A stretch of 64,000 nucleotides of DNA from Chelatococcus reniformis (GCF_014640075.1 NZ_BMGG01000005.1:333551-397550), one strand, 5' to 3'; counted from the first letter of the stretch, positions 29,855 through 37,964 are shown. Notes: generated by a model from the letters alone, not told the origin. Made by a program: numbers and translations.

Positions 29855-30572
29855 GGGCCGCCTCCATCGCGTCGATGTTGCAGCGGTGGACGGCAAAGCT
29901 GATCGCCACCACCCATGGGTTGGAGGCCCAGGAGCCGGGGCCGTTGATGCTGTCCCAGAGCTCGGCGTATGTGACGCGAGGGTCAAACGATGCGCCGCCA
30001 AAGTATTGGTCGCCACGGTTGACAACCCAACGCCCGGTGGCTGGAAGCCGGGTGAGCCCCTCGGCAATTGCATCAGCCTCGCTGATGTCCTGGAGCCGCT
30101 GCACGCGGACGTCGGTGACGACGAGCGTCAGGCGCGTCAGCGAGCGCGGAAGGTGCATGCTCGCACGCAGGCGGCCCATCGGCACCTCCAGGCCGTAGGG
30201 CTCTCCCCAGGCGTTACGGGCGTCAGCCTCGAATCGGACGAAGCCGCTCGGACCGTGGCAGCCGCGCTCGGCTAAGCCGGCCACGAACCGAACGGGCGAG
30301 TACTCATCGCAGGTGGCTGGCAGCCGCCACGCCTCCCGCACCCACAGCCGCATGCCGACTGCGAAGCGGAGTTCGTGCTTGGTGAGGACGCGCCCGATCG
30401 CGATCCGCGGCAGCCGCTCCCCGTCCACGTGAACCACGGTCACCGGCGCGGGCTCGCCATCGACATAGAAAATGTCAGGGCTTGACCCTAGGAGCCGCCG
30501 TGTCTGCGTCTTGCGGCCGTCTAGCATGGCGCGGACCATCGGCGCCGAGAACAGGATGGGTATGTCGGTCAT
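29847..30572 (-). CDS. ASCH/PUA-like phage protein
   Basis: 241 residues from ATG 30572. It opens PILFSAPMVRAMLDGRKTQTRRLL, the common start of a widespread phage family related to ASCH domains, and has WVREAWRLP, VTDVRVQRLQDIS and YAELWDSING later. ASCH folds bind RNA or modified nucleotides. The role in phages is not established. It lies in the leftward early operon between the thermonuclease and the unknown gene at 29459, overlapping both. Confidence 0.75.
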   Translation of the reverse strand: MTDIPILFSAPMVRAMLDGRKTQTRRLLGSSPDIFYVDGEPAPVTVVHVDGERLPRIAIGRVLTKHELRFAVGMRLWVREAWRLPATCDEYSPVRFVAGLAERGCHGPSGFVRFEADARNAWGEPYGLEVPMGRLRASMHLPRSLTRLTLVVTDVRVQRLQDISEADAIAEGLTRLPATGRWVVNRGDQYFGGASFDPRVTYAELWDSINGPGSWASNPWVVAISFAVHRCNIDAMEAAHG

Positions 30573-31003
30573 CGCGCCCCCCGCGGGCACCAGTGCGCCA
30601 GCCGCTGCTCCCAGGCGTCGCGCCCGGGGCGCCAGCGGACGGCGAGTTCCTCCGACAGCAGCACGGCGCCGACCTCGCGCCCGCCGGCGTAGAGCCGGGC
30701 GAGGGTGCGGCGGTACCGGTCGTGCCCGTGGCGCTCGACGGTGACGGGGCCGGCGAGCAACTCGCGCAGACGCTGCTTGGCGATCAGGCCGACGGCGAGC
30801 TCGTCCTCGCAGCGGGACTGCCAGGTCTCCGGCGTGTCTACGTCGAGCAGCCGAACGCGCTCTTGCGGCGCGCCAGGCGACGGGGCGGGCAGCGCGACGG
30901 TGTCGCCATCTATAATGGTGATGCGGCGGCCGTCGACGGTTTCGGCGGTGGCCGGCGCCGCGGCGAGGGCGAGGCAGAGGAGAGCGGTACGCAACATGGT
31001 CAT
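30569..31003 (-). CDS. Thermonuclease (SNase)-family exported nuclease
   Basis: 144 residues. A signal peptide (TMLRTALLCLALAAAPATAE) precedes an OB-fold nuclease core with DGDTVALPA, RVRLLDVDTPET and the catalytic-type acidic and Arg residues (WQSRCEDELA, DRYRRTLARLY). Staphylococcal-nuclease relatives cleave DNA and RNA with calcium. ATG 31003 overlaps the methyltransferase stop by ATGA. Secretion implies a periplasmic or external role, such as competitor-DNA degradation, which is unusual for an early phage operon. Confidence 0.85.
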   Translation of the reverse strand: MTMLRTALLCLALAAAPATAETVDGRRITIIDGDTVALPAPSPGAPQERVRLLDVDTPETWQSRCEDELAVGLIAKQRLRELLAGPVTVERHGHDRYRRTLARLYAGGREVGAVLLSEELAVRWRPGRDAWEQRLAHWCPRGAR

Positions 31004-32934
31004 CCTGCGGCGGTGAGGAGGGGGAGATCGGCGGCGGCGCGGCGCGGAGCCACTTCGCGGGGCCGGTAGTTCGCGGCGACAAGGGCCTGGGCCATCACGG
31101 GGCAGACGCTGTTGCCGCACATGCGGCCCTGCTGCTCAGCGGTGAGCATCACGACGGAGCCATCCTCGCGGATGCCGCGGTCGATGATGTAGTCGGGTCC
31201 GAAGCTCTGCGCCGAGAACCGCTCGCGCGGTGTCAGCATGCGCATGCCGATGTCGGTGATGACGTAGGGCTCGCCGTCGACTTGGACCGTAACGACGCCA
31301 TGGCGAGGTAATGCCGTGACGGTATGCATCGGCTCATCGGCCGCCTGGCCAATGGCGCCCGTGCCGTAGTACTTGGCCAGGAAGGCATAGAACGTCGCCG
31401 CGTGGTTGCCGCCCGCGGATTCCGTGCGCGCCGGGGCATCGGCCGGCGCGTCGCGGCGATCGGAGCCGCGCAGATTGATCATGTGAGCCGCGACGACACC
31501 CTGGGTGCAGCCCTTACCGACGATGGTCGATAGCGGCGCCTCGGCCGGATGCCCGACCATGTCCGTGTTGTGCTGGGCCATATAGGCAGCGACGACGGTC
31601 TGCTGGCCACCCGAAGCCGTGATGGTGCTCGCCGGCTCTCGCACGTCGGCGCCAGCCTTGGGCTTGCCGCCGCGCTCGCTGTTGTGCTGCGCCAAGAAGG
31701 CGGCGACCAGCGCGGCCTTACCGGCGCCGCCCGCCGTGATCGTGCCGACGGGCTCACCAGCCGCCGAGCCAACCGAGGCGCCGAACTGGCGGGACAGATG
31801 GACGGCCGCGAGGCTGCCTTCATTGCCGGTGGGCACGATGACCGGCGCCGGCTCATTGACGGCGCGGGTCCGCGGATCCTGGCCGGGCCGCTCGCCGTAG
31901 CGGGGGACGAGGAAGGGCGAGACGACACTCAGTCCGGCGCCGCCGGCAGTCACGGTGTGAGCGGGCTCGTCGGCGCCGTTGAACGGCTTGTCCGCGTTCC
32001 GCATGGTGGCGACGAAGGGCGTCACCAGGGCGTCGCCGCCGAAGTGCGTGCTGGTAGGCATCGGCTCATCAAGGCCGCGGTCGCGTCGCCCCCGGCTATC
32101 GCCATGGTTCGTGCGGACGATGAACGGCCGCGCCGCCTGCAGCACGTAGCGCACGGTGCCCTTGGCGATCCGCGCCATGGTGGCGTCGGCGAGGGGCCGG
32201 ATCGCGCGGACGCCATAGAGCCGCTTGATCTCCTCGCTCGTGTCGAAGATCGAGGGGCACGGCAGCGACCAGTCGATGATCTCGGCCGCTGTGCGCCAGG
32301 GCAGCGACCGGCCCGCCCGGACGGCCTCCGACTGCGGGTCGCCATGAGTCGGCTCCGGCCACGCAATCGGCTCGCCGTCGCGTCGGGCGATCAGGAAGAG
32401 CCGCTTACGGATCGTCGGCGCGCCATAGTCGCAGGCGCGCAGCTCGCGCCACTCGACGACGTAGCCGGCGCCCTCGAACGCGGCCACGAACTGCTTGAAC
32501 GTGGCGCCCTTGTGGACCGGGCACGGCCGACCATCGTCGAGCAGTGGGCCCCAGTCCTGAAACTCCTCGACGTTCTCCAGGATGACGACGCGCGGCCGCT
32601 GCCACTTCGGCAAAGAGCGGACCCAGCGCAGGCCGACCCAAGCCAGCCCGCGGATATCCTTCTCCCGCGGCTTGCCGCCCTTAGCCTTGCTGAAGTGCTT
32701 ACAGTCCGGCGACATCCAGAAGAGCCCGACCGGCTGCCCGCCGGCGGTGCCGATGGGATCGACGTGCCAGACATCCTCGACCAGGTGCCGGGTGCCGGGG
32801 TGGTTGGCCCGGTGCATGGCGAGCGCCAGTGCATCGTGGTTGATGGCGATGTCCGGATCTCGGCCGAGCGCCAGGCGGATGCCCTCGCTCGCACCACCGC
32901 CGCCGGCGAAGCTGTCGACGATCAGCTCATGCAT
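31000..32934 (-). CDS. DNA (cytosine-5) methyltransferase with an expanded repeat-built recognition region
   Basis: 644 residues. Motif I DSFAGGGGASEG (7-18), motif IV with catalytic Cys78 (SPDCKHFS), motif VI ENV (120-122) and RKRLFLIARR are in the N-terminal half. Motifs IX-X (TPRERFSAQSFGPDY, MCGNSVCPVMA) are near the end. Between them, residues about 289-555 hold eight imperfect repeats of 33-39 residues centred on EPxxTITAGG. Typical phage C5 enzymes have one compact target-recognition domain, so this stretch is unusual. It would methylate phage DNA against host restriction. It is coupled to its neighbours by overlaps. Confidence 0.9.
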   Translation of the reverse strand: MHELIVDSFAGGGGASEGIRLALGRDPDIAINHDALALAMHRANHPGTRHLVEDVWHVDPIGTAGGQPVGLFWMSPDCKHFSKAKGGKPREKDIRGLAWVGLRWVRSLPKWQRPRVVILENVEEFQDWGPLLDDGRPCPVHKGATFKQFVAAFEGAGYVVEWRELRACDYGAPTIRKRLFLIARRDGEPIAWPEPTHGDPQSEAVRAGRSLPWRTAAEIIDWSLPCPSIFDTSEEIKRLYGVRAIRPLADATMARIAKGTVRYVLQAARPFIVRTNHGDSRGRRDRGLDEPMPTSTHFGGDALVTPFVATMRNADKPFNGADEPAHTVTAGGAGLSVVSPFLVPRYGERPGQDPRTRAVNEPAPVIVPTGNEGSLAAVHLSRQFGASVGSAAGEPVGTITAGGAGKAALVAAFLAQHNSERGGKPKAGADVREPASTITASGGQQTVVAAYMAQHNTDMVGHPAEAPLSTIVGKGCTQGVVAAHMINLRGSDRRDAPADAPARTESAGGNHAATFYAFLAKYYGTGAIGQAADEPMHTVTALPRHGVVTVQVDGEPYVITDIGMRMLTPRERFSAQSFGPDYIIDRGIREDGSVVMLTAEQQGRMCGNSVCPVMAQALVAANYRPREVAPRRAAADLPLLTAAG

Positions 32935-33400
32935 CGGCGTCGCTCCTGAAATCTGGCAGGAGCTTCGGCATGGTGCCCTGCTCATAGGCGAGCGCGACCG
33001 CAGCGCGGGTCTGCTCGTAAACCGTGGTGCCGTCGGGCGGCAGCACGTGCGGCAAGAACTCCTGCTCAAACGAGACGATGCCGCTCTCGACGGCCTCGAG
33101 CTTCGCCTTGATCATGAGGGCGAGCGCGCGCCACTTCTGCCGGCAGGCCTGCTCCCATTCCTTCAGTGCGGCTTCCGGCGACCGCGCGCCGCGCGAGTGC
33201 TGGGTGAAGCGCTTCTCCGCGCGGTCCGGCAGCGTCATCAGGAATCGGACGTACCGGCCCTGGCAGCGGAACTGCACCATCGCCCGATCGCCTTCCCAGC
33301 CGGAGAGGAAGCCGTCGGCGCCGTAGCGGCGCACGATCTGCTCGATCTCCATCTTGGAGCGCTCGACCGAGACCTCGGTGGTGGCGGCGTAGCTGGGCAT
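32927..33400 (-). CDS. Conserved phage protein of unknown function
   Basis: 157 residues. The N-terminal half is alpha/beta (MEIEQIVRRYGADGFLSGWEGDRAMVQF in part), with a strand rich in aromatic residues followed by LTLPDRAEKRF-like text. The C-terminal half is helical with a Trp-containing segment (LKEWEQACRQKWRALALMIKAKLEAVE in part). Similar proteins accompany Bet/RecT annealases in alphaproteobacterial prophages. It overlaps the methyltransferase start by eight bases. No enzymatic motif is seen. Confidence 0.7.
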   Translation of the reverse strand: MPSYAATTEVSVERSKMEIEQIVRRYGADGFLSGWEGDRAMVQFRCQGRYVRFLMTLPDRAEKRFTQHSRGARSPEAALKEWEQACRQKWRALALMIKAKLEAVESGIVSFEQEFLPHVLPPDGTTVYEQTRAAVALAYEQGTMPKLLPDFRSDADA

Positions 33401-33407
33401 CGACGGC

Positions 33408-33827
33408 TCAGCCTTTCTGCTTGCGCTTGGAGAAGGGTCGGCTCGGCCAACGAGACGAGCGCGGCCGCTGGCTGCCGGGCTCCTTGCCGAGCATCCGTCG
33501 ACGGTGCTCTTCCTGCTCGGTGGTCAGGCGCCGGAGCTTGGCGATCCGGTGGATGTCGCCGCCGGCGGTGGTGATGCGCTTCTCGCCGCCCGGCCCGAAG
33601 GTCTTGACGTCGTGCTCGCGCTTTGGGCGCCAGACGAGATATCGCTCGTCGTGCTGAGGCGGGTCCCAATCCGTGCCGTCGGCGTTGACCGCGCGGATGC
33701 CGAGCGCCGGGTCATGGTCGAGCTCGCACTCGTCGGGCTCGAGGCCGAGCTGACGGAGCGCCGCGTGCAGTTGGACGAGTAGGGGTGGGCGCTTGCGCTT
33801 TGGCGCTGCGCTCAGCGGGCCGGTCAT
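33408..33827 (-). CDS. Probable HNH-family nuclease-like phage protein
   Basis: 139 residues. The stretch ELDHDPAL, then HDERYLVW, KREHDVKTFGPGGEKRITTAGGDI and HRIAKLRRLT follows the layout of small phage HNH proteins, in which a His-Asp pair and a later His-Asp/Asn surround a beta-hairpin. The basic C-terminal tail would help DNA binding. The CxxC knuckles of classical HNH enzymes are missing, so activity is uncertain. It overlaps the gene at 33824 by four bases. Confidence 0.6.
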   Translation of the reverse strand: MTGPLSAAPKRKRPPLLVQLHAALRQLGLEPDECELDHDPALGIRAVNADGTDWDPPQHDERYLVWRPKREHDVKTFGPGGEKRITTAGGDIHRIAKLRRLTTEQEEHRRRMLGKEPGSQRPRSSRWPSRPFSKRKQKG

Positions 33828-34330
33828 GCGGCCCTCCGCAGCTCGGTCGGATCAACACCGAGCATTGCCGCTAGGACAGCGAACACCGCATCCTTGGATT
33901 CTTGGAAGCGCCGCTTGCCCATGGCTTTCGTCGACTGGCTCTGAGCGGTGTGGTGAATGACCGTCGCGCCGTGGACCTGAACGACCGAGAACTCATCGAC
34001 TGAGCGGACGAACGCGGCAATGCGGATGGCCTCGGCCTTTGAGGAGCACACGATGGTCCGTTCGTCGCGGAAGCCGGCGCGGATCAGGGCAAACTTGCGC
34101 AGGTGCTCGGCCGACGGAAACTGGCCGTCGAACTGCTCCGGCAGGCTCGACCAAGCCTCGTTCACGATCGCGAAGAAGTGGCGGTGTGTGACGCCGGAGC
34201 GCTCTTCGTGGGGCACGAGCACGTAGCGCTCGCCGATGACGAACTGGCGGTCCGCCACCTTGGTGAAGCGGGCCAAGGGCACCATGACCTCGCCGTCCCA
34301 GGTAAAGGCGATCGGGGCGGGCGCGCTCAT
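33824..34330 (-). CDS. DUF1367-like conserved phage protein
   Basis: 168 residues from ATG 34330. It has the recognisable sequence FTWDGEVMVPL, ERYVLVPHEERSGVTHRHFFA, LPEQFDGQFPSAEHLRKFALI, ERTIVCSSKAEAIRIAAFV and AMGKRRFQESKDAVF. Such proteins recur next to recombination genes in proteobacterial phages. The role is unknown. ATGA overlaps couple it to both the Bet gene upstream and the HNH-like gene downstream. Confidence 0.7.
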   Translation of the reverse strand: MSAPAPIAFTWDGEVMVPLARFTKVADRQFVIGERYVLVPHEERSGVTHRHFFAIVNEAWSSLPEQFDGQFPSAEHLRKFALIRAGFRDERTIVCSSKAEAIRIAAFVRSVDEFSVVQVHGATVIHHTAQSQSTKAMGKRRFQESKDAVFAVLAAMLGVDPTELRRAA

Positions 34331-35271
34331 TCGGCGGTCCCGTCTATCGCCGAGGTGATGCGCTCGATCTCCTTCTTCACCTCGAAGGAGTCGGAGGGGT
34401 TGTGCGACCAGAACTGACGGAGCGCCTCGCGATTGCGGGACTGCCACATAGCGACTGCCGCGGGCTGATCGCCGTTCTCTTGCAGAAACGCCATGCAGCG
34501 GTCCGCAAAGGAGCCGACCGGGATGCCGGCGAGCGGCTCGTTGTCGAGCCAATCGACCAGGATGGAGGGGCCGCCGATGCGCTCCAGCCGGATTTCCGCC
34601 GCGCCGTGCTCCGCGAGCTCCGCGGGCGTCAGGTCAATGGCGCGCGTCCGGTCGACCTCCTCGTGGATGTAAACGTTTGAAAAGTCATCGGGCCACGCCT
34701 TCCGGACAGCCAGGGCTTCGGCGACCTTGGCGAGCATGTGGCGTGGCATCTTCGGCCAGTTGCCCGACTGATCGAGTTCCTTCGCGCCGGTTGGTTTGCG
34801 CTTGCGCTCCGCATCGTCATACGCCCACTGATCCTTGATTGGGGCGTATTCTGACCAGTAAGCGGAGGCCGTGACCTTATGCCAGGCGCCGTGGGAGAAC
34901 TTCCAGACGCGCACGGTCGCCTTGATCAGACCGGCGGGGTTCAGGTCAGAGACGAGGGCCTCGTCCGTCTCATAGGTGGGCTCGTCTTCGTCGGGCCGGT
35001 AGTTGCCCGTGCGCTCGGCGATGGTGCGGAAGCCGTCGATCGCAGTGACGATCGACATGCGCCGCTTCTTCGCGTCATCTTTTGAGAAGACGAAGGCGTA
35101 GATCTGCTTGCGGAGCGGGTCGAGCCGCACGGCCCGGCACATGTGGATGAAGAGGTTGAACTCATCCTCGTTGGTGTCCGCCGCGACGGTCCGCCTGATC
35201 AGCGAGAGCATGCGGCCGTCCCAGGTGGGCGAGCTGATGGCGACGCTCGCGGCTGGAGCAAGAGCATTCAT
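34327..35271 (-). CDS. bet: Phage recombination protein Bet (RecT-family single-strand annealase)
   Basis: 314 residues. The RecT/Bet core is clear: EFNLFIHMCRAVRLDPLRKQIYAF, VTAIDGFRTIAERTGNY, KATVRVWKFSHG and WPKMPRHMLAKVAEALAVRKAWP. It anneals complementary single strands and drives phage recombination and recombination-dependent replication. The C-terminal third is a longer, acidic extension not needed for the core. No exonuclease partner of the lambda Exo type is obvious next to it, so the HNH-like, VRR-NUC or host RecBCD-type nucleases could provide resection. Confidence 0.93.
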   Translation of the reverse strand: MNALAPAASVAISSPTWDGRMLSLIRRTVAADTNEDEFNLFIHMCRAVRLDPLRKQIYAFVFSKDDAKKRRMSIVTAIDGFRTIAERTGNYRPDEDEPTYETDEALVSDLNPAGLIKATVRVWKFSHGAWHKVTASAYWSEYAPIKDQWAYDDAERKRKPTGAKELDQSGNWPKMPRHMLAKVAEALAVRKAWPDDFSNVYIHEEVDRTRAIDLTPAELAEHGAAEIRLERIGGPSILVDWLDNEPLAGIPVGSFADRCMAFLQENGDQPAAVAMWQSRNREALRQFWSHNPSDSFEVKKEIERITSAIDGTAE

Positions 35272-35277
35272 TGCGGC

Positions 35278-35889
35278 TTACCTCCCGCTGATCTGGATGG
35301 TGAACGAACCGTTGGATAGGGTCGCGCCCGGCACGTCCGGATGGTCGCGGTCAATGGCGACCAGCGCGGCGGCGCGCTCCTCCTGGTTCTGTATCTTCGC
35401 CGCCTCCTGCTGGGCGGTACGCCTTGCCTTGAGCGCGTCGAGCAGATCCTTCTTGCTCAGCGTTGGCTTCGCCGCCTTGAAGAATCGGGTCGGGATGTCG
35501 GCCTCCTCGGTCACCACCACCTTGGGGGCGACCTCCTTGCGCGTGACGGTGCCGGCGGGCGTGGGCAGCCGCTTCAGCTCGCCGATCTCCATCGCGCTGC
35601 TGATCAAGACGCGCTTCATCTCCGCCCGCTCCGCGAGGCGATCGCTTCGGGCCTTAATGCGAGCGGCCAGTTCGGAGGACGCCTCCGCCATGGCCTTGTC
35701 TTCCTCGACCGAGGCCACCAGGAGCGCGATCTGCTCATGCAGGCTCGTCTCGCCTTCGATCGTGTCCCGGAGGAATTCCGGGTCACCTGCTGCGAGATCG
35801 GCGATCTGCGAGCGTAGGACGGAGGCGGCTTCCATCTCCCGGAGAAGTGAGGCTGCAGCGTCGCGCGGGGCGCGGTCGGGCGCATTCAT
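35278..35889 (-). CDS. Siphovirus Gp157-family protein
   Basis: 203 residues. Two long coiled-coil helices (about residues 10-115; for example HEQIALLVASVEEDKAMAE, ELAARIKARSDRLAERAEM) precede ELKRLPTPAGTVTRKEVAPKVVV and the RFFKAAKPTLSKKDLLDALK block, which is typical of Gp157. The end, LSNGSFTIQISGR, is also a family feature. Family members sit beside Bet/RecT genes and have been linked to phage resistance in some hosts. The molecular role is unknown. Six bases separate it from bet. Confidence 0.85.
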   Translation of the reverse strand: MNAPDRAPRDAAASLLREMEAASVLRSQIADLAAGDPEFLRDTIEGETSLHEQIALLVASVEEDKAMAEASSELAARIKARSDRLAERAEMKRVLISSAMEIGELKRLPTPAGTVTRKEVAPKVVVTEEADIPTRFFKAAKPTLSKKDLLDALKARRTAQQEAAKIQNQEERAAALVAIDRDHPDVPGATLSNGSFTIQISGR

Positions 35890-36053
35890 AACTTCTCCCT
35901 CCTGCGGATGATGGGTCGATAGATGCGCGGCAGCTGCGGGCCGCCAGCGGCCTTGCGCCGAGCCCGGAGCACGGCGGCGTAATCGAGGGCAGCTAGGCCG
36001 AAGATGAAGAGGATGGCCGCGGACGTGGCGGCGAGGAAAAGAGCCTCAGCCAT
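35886..36053 (-). CDS. 55-residue membrane-anchored phage protein
   Basis: Short gene from ATG 36053. The hydrophobic segment LFLAATSAAILFIFGLAALDY is followed by a strongly basic tail (RARRKAAGG, RPIIRRREKL), giving a single-span inner-membrane protein with the basic end in the cytoplasm. It overlaps the next gene by ATGA and the previous one by eight bases, which is the best argument that it is translated. A superinfection-exclusion or host-takeover role would fit such a protein but is not shown. Confidence 0.65.
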   Translation of the reverse strand: MAEALFLAATSAAILFIFGLAALDYAAVLRARRKAAGGPQLPRIYRPIIRRREKL

Positions 36054-36252
36054 CGTCAGTCTCGATGCTGACCACGAAGAGCGGAGCCGCGCCGCCGCCG
36101 ATCACGAGCTCGCCGCGGCGAGCCAGATCGATGCATTCAGCCTCGCTGCCAACCTCGTCGGTCAACGCCTCCTGGTTGGACGCCCAAAAGGCGCTCCACG
36201 CCGCGGCGTCGGTGATCGAGATGATGGTCACCGGAGACGAGGCCGCCATCAC
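36046..36252 (-). CDS. Small phage protein of unknown function
   Basis: 68 residues. Compact alpha/beta composition: SPVTIISITDAAAWSAFWASNQEAL, then a helix with ECIDLARRGELVIGGGAAPLFVVSIE. It overlaps the upstream gene by ATGA and the downstream one by eight bases, so it belongs to the leftward operon. There is no motif to suggest a role. Confidence 0.6.
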   Translation of the reverse strand: MMAASSPVTIISITDAAAWSAFWASNQEALTDEVGSEAECIDLARRGELVIGGGAAPLFVVSIETDDG

Positions 36253-36608
36253 GCGGCCCTCGCCATCTCGCGGTGGAAAGTCCGCTCGTCGGAGATGAAT
36301 TCGTCCGTGCGATAGAAGTCGAAGCCATGTGCTTCGATGAAATCGCGAACGCCGGCGTGCGGCGTGTTGAGTATCGCCCGGCTGTATTCGCTCAGCAGCT
36401 CGGCAATCTCAGCATCGGCGCGGGCCGACGTGCCGGCGGCCGGGTTAAACCGATAGACCGCCTCGATATCACCGTACTGGCCATCGTAGAGATCAACGAC
36501 AACCTGTTCGGCCGTGGCGTTGATCAAGCTCGTCTCGGGGATGTAGTCGCCCGAGGGGTGCTTGGCGATGACGATGTAGAGGTTCCGGTCGATTGCGGGG
36601 GCGGACAT
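36249..36608 (-). CDS. First gene of the leftward early operon, unknown function
   Basis: 119 residues from ATG 36608, whose leader contains CTCTCC on the plus strand (GGAGAG ribosome site). It has a beta-rich first half (RNLYIVIAKHPSGDYIPET, EAVYRFNPAAGTS) and a helical second half (IAELLSEYSRAIL, VRDFIEAHGFDFYRTDEFIS). Being first behind the main leftward promoter, it is in the position held by N or anti-host functions in lambda-like phages. No such similarity is visible. Confidence 0.7.
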   Translation of the reverse strand: MSAPAIDRNLYIVIAKHPSGDYIPETSLINATAEQVVVDLYDGQYGDIEAVYRFNPAAGTSARADAEIAELLSEYSRAILNTPHAGVRDFIEAHGFDFYRTDEFISDERTFHREMARAA

Positions 36609-36630
36609 GGGTCTCTCCTGCGATGGAGAG

Positions 36631-36659
36631 ACCATAGATGGGCAAAAGCCCATCGTCAA
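36631..36659 (-). promoter_or_regulatory. Leftward early promoter (PL) with operator OL1 in its spacer
   Basis: On the minus strand TTGACG (36659-36654) and TATGGT (36636-36631) are spaced by exactly 17 bases. The spacer is the palindrome GATGGGCAAAAGCCCATC (36637-36654, overlapping the -35 by one base). A repressor bound there would block the polymerase directly. It drives the operon from 36608 to int. Confidence 0.8.
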
Positions 36660-36666
36660 TATCACA

Positions 36667-36682
36667 ATGGGCAAAAGCCCAT
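36667..36682. promoter_or_regulatory. Second operator OL2
   Basis: ATGGGC-AAAA-GCCCAT, the same palindrome as in PL, with its centre 29 bases away (close to three helical turns). This suits cooperative binding of two repressor dimers. Confidence 0.75.
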
Positions 36683-36750
36683 CAAAATATCACTGCAACC
36701 AACCCTCAAAAATGATTCGACAACCCCGGTCCTAGCTGGAATCCATATTA

Positions 36751-36765
36751 GAACAAAATGAGAAC
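36751..36765. promoter_or_regulatory. Candidate LexA (SOS) box, alphaproteobacterial type
   Basis: GAAC-N7-GAAC (GAACAAAATGAGAAC), the direct-repeat LexA site used in Alphaproteobacteria, lies 15 bases before the start codon of the gene at 36780. It would place the three-gene rightward unit 36780-37954 under SOS control. Confidence 0.6.
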
Positions 36766-36779
36766 ATGGTTGACGGGCG

Positions 36780-37097
36780 ATGAAGGTGGGCGTCGATTAC
36801 AGGATGCGGTTGCTGTCGGAGGTTGCGCGCCTGGACATCGTCTGCGGGGACTGCGGACGGCGCCGAACCTGGGGATTTCGCGAGCTGAAGCGAATGCAGG
36901 GCATGGGCATCCATACCCTCGGCGACCTAGCGCCAAAGCTGTCGTGCAGCGCGTGCCCGAAGAGTTGGAGGCGCGCAAAAAACGTCGCCGCACGGCCGAT
37001 CTGGCGGGCGGATGCCCCGTCGATCGAGGCCCGCACGGCAATGAGCCAAACCGTCGAGCGCATTATCTCGGCCTCGCTCGCAGAGGCCGTCCAATAG
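36780..37097 (+). CDS. Small zinc-ribbon-type phage protein behind an SOS-like box
   Basis: 105 residues. CGDCGRRR at about residue 22 and CSACPKSW at about 56 form two cysteine pairs for one metal. The rest is helical and basic, with a C-terminal helix (AMSQTVERIISASLAEAV). It is the first gene of a short rightward unit lying between OL and the repressor gene and convergent with it. Its position and the LexA-type box suggest a role at induction, perhaps against the repressor, but no homology shows this. Confidence 0.6.
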   Translation: MKVGVDYRMRLLSEVARLDIVCGDCGRRRTWGFRELKRMQGMGIHTLGDLAPKLSCSACPKSWRRAKNVAARPIWRADAPSIEARTAMSQTVERIISASLAEAVQ

Positions 37098-37106
37098 GAG
37101 GCTGCC

Positions 37107-37355
37107 ATGGCTGGCAACAGGATCACCTATTATGTGGTTCAGCCCTTTGTCAGGGACGAGGAGGGCGTCCTCTATGCGCTCGAGCCTATCGAGGCTCGCG
37201 ACATGGGCTCGGCGTCGCGACGCGCGAGGGCGTACGCAGATGCAGGCGGGGGCGGCATCGCTTTCAGTCGCTCGGGCGACCCTTCCAGCGGAGACTGGGA
37301 CGATGCCGTCGTCATCGGCCGTTACGGCGAGATCCCCGAGGAGGTCGAGGCGTGA
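37107..37355 (+). CDS. Small phage protein of unknown function
   Basis: 82 residues from ATG 37107 with AGGAGG upstream. It is a short alpha/beta protein (ITYYVVQPFVRDEEGVLYA, SASRRARAYADAG, GGIAFSRSGDP) with an acidic end. The order of aromatic strand, helix and Gly-rich strand resembles small phage proteins of unknown role that often accompany DUF3572-type genes. It lies ten bases behind the zinc-ribbon gene and overlaps the DUF3572 gene if that starts at GTG 37352. Confidence 0.65.
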   Translation: MAGNRITYYVVQPFVRDEEGVLYALEPIEARDMGSASRRARAYADAGGGGIAFSRSGDPSSGDWDDAVVIGRYGEIPEEVEA

Positions 37356-37357
37356 CC

Positions 37358-37954
37358 ATGACGCGCGACCGGGCCGAGATGCTGGCGATCGAGGCGCTTG
37401 AGTGGATCGGCAATTCGACGATCCGGATGAACCGCTTCCTTGAAATGACCGGGCTCGACCCGCTGCAACTTAGGGAGACGGCGAAGCTGCCAGGCTTCTT
37501 TCCCGGAATTCTCGATTGGATCGTTGCCGACGAGGCTACGCTCCGACTATTCGCCATGGAGGCCTTCACGGAGCGAGCGCGTGATGGCTGCCAGATCGGC
37601 ACTCGGGCCGGCCAATACCGAAGCGCGGGCCCATCCAGCTCGGCAAATTGCCTTCAACCTGCTGCCACGGCGGCTCTATCGATGAGGACGACGATGGCAC
37701 GTCAACCGACCGCTCGCCGAAAGAAGGCGGCGACTGCGCCCGAGCTTGAGCTGACGACTGCGACGGTTGAAGTCCCTGCGCCCGGGCCTCTGGCAACCCC
37801 GGCCTCGCTCCCGGCTACAGTCGCGCCGCCGACACTCGATGCGGAAGAAGCTCCGGCCCAGCGCGACGATGATCGGCGCTCGGCCGGACGTCCTGTCACG
37901 CGCTCGCGCTTAGCTGGATTTCCGTCGCTTCCGCCCCGGCGGCTCTACCGGTAG
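37358..37954 (+). CDS. DUF3572-like domain with a long disordered tail
   Basis: 198 residues from ATG 37358 (GTG 37352 is also possible). The first 75 residues match the DUF3572 pattern: AIEALEWIGNSTIRMNRFL, TGLDPLQLRETAKLPGFF, ILDWIVADEATLRLFA. The rest is Ala/Pro/Thr-rich and probably unfolded, unlike the usual family members of about 90 residues, so the true domain may end earlier. It ends ten bases from the end of the convergent repressor gene. The function of DUF3572 is unknown. Confidence 0.65.
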   Translation: MTRDRAEMLAIEALEWIGNSTIRMNRFLEMTGLDPLQLRETAKLPGFFPGILDWIVADEATLRLFAMEAFTERARDGCQIGTRAGQYRSAGPSSSANCLQPAATAALSMRTTMARQPTARRKKAATAPELELTTATVEVPAPGPLATPASLPATVAPPTLDAEEAPAQRDDDRRSAGRPVTRSRLAGFPSLPPRRLYR

Positions 37955-37964
37955 CCGCGCCGCT

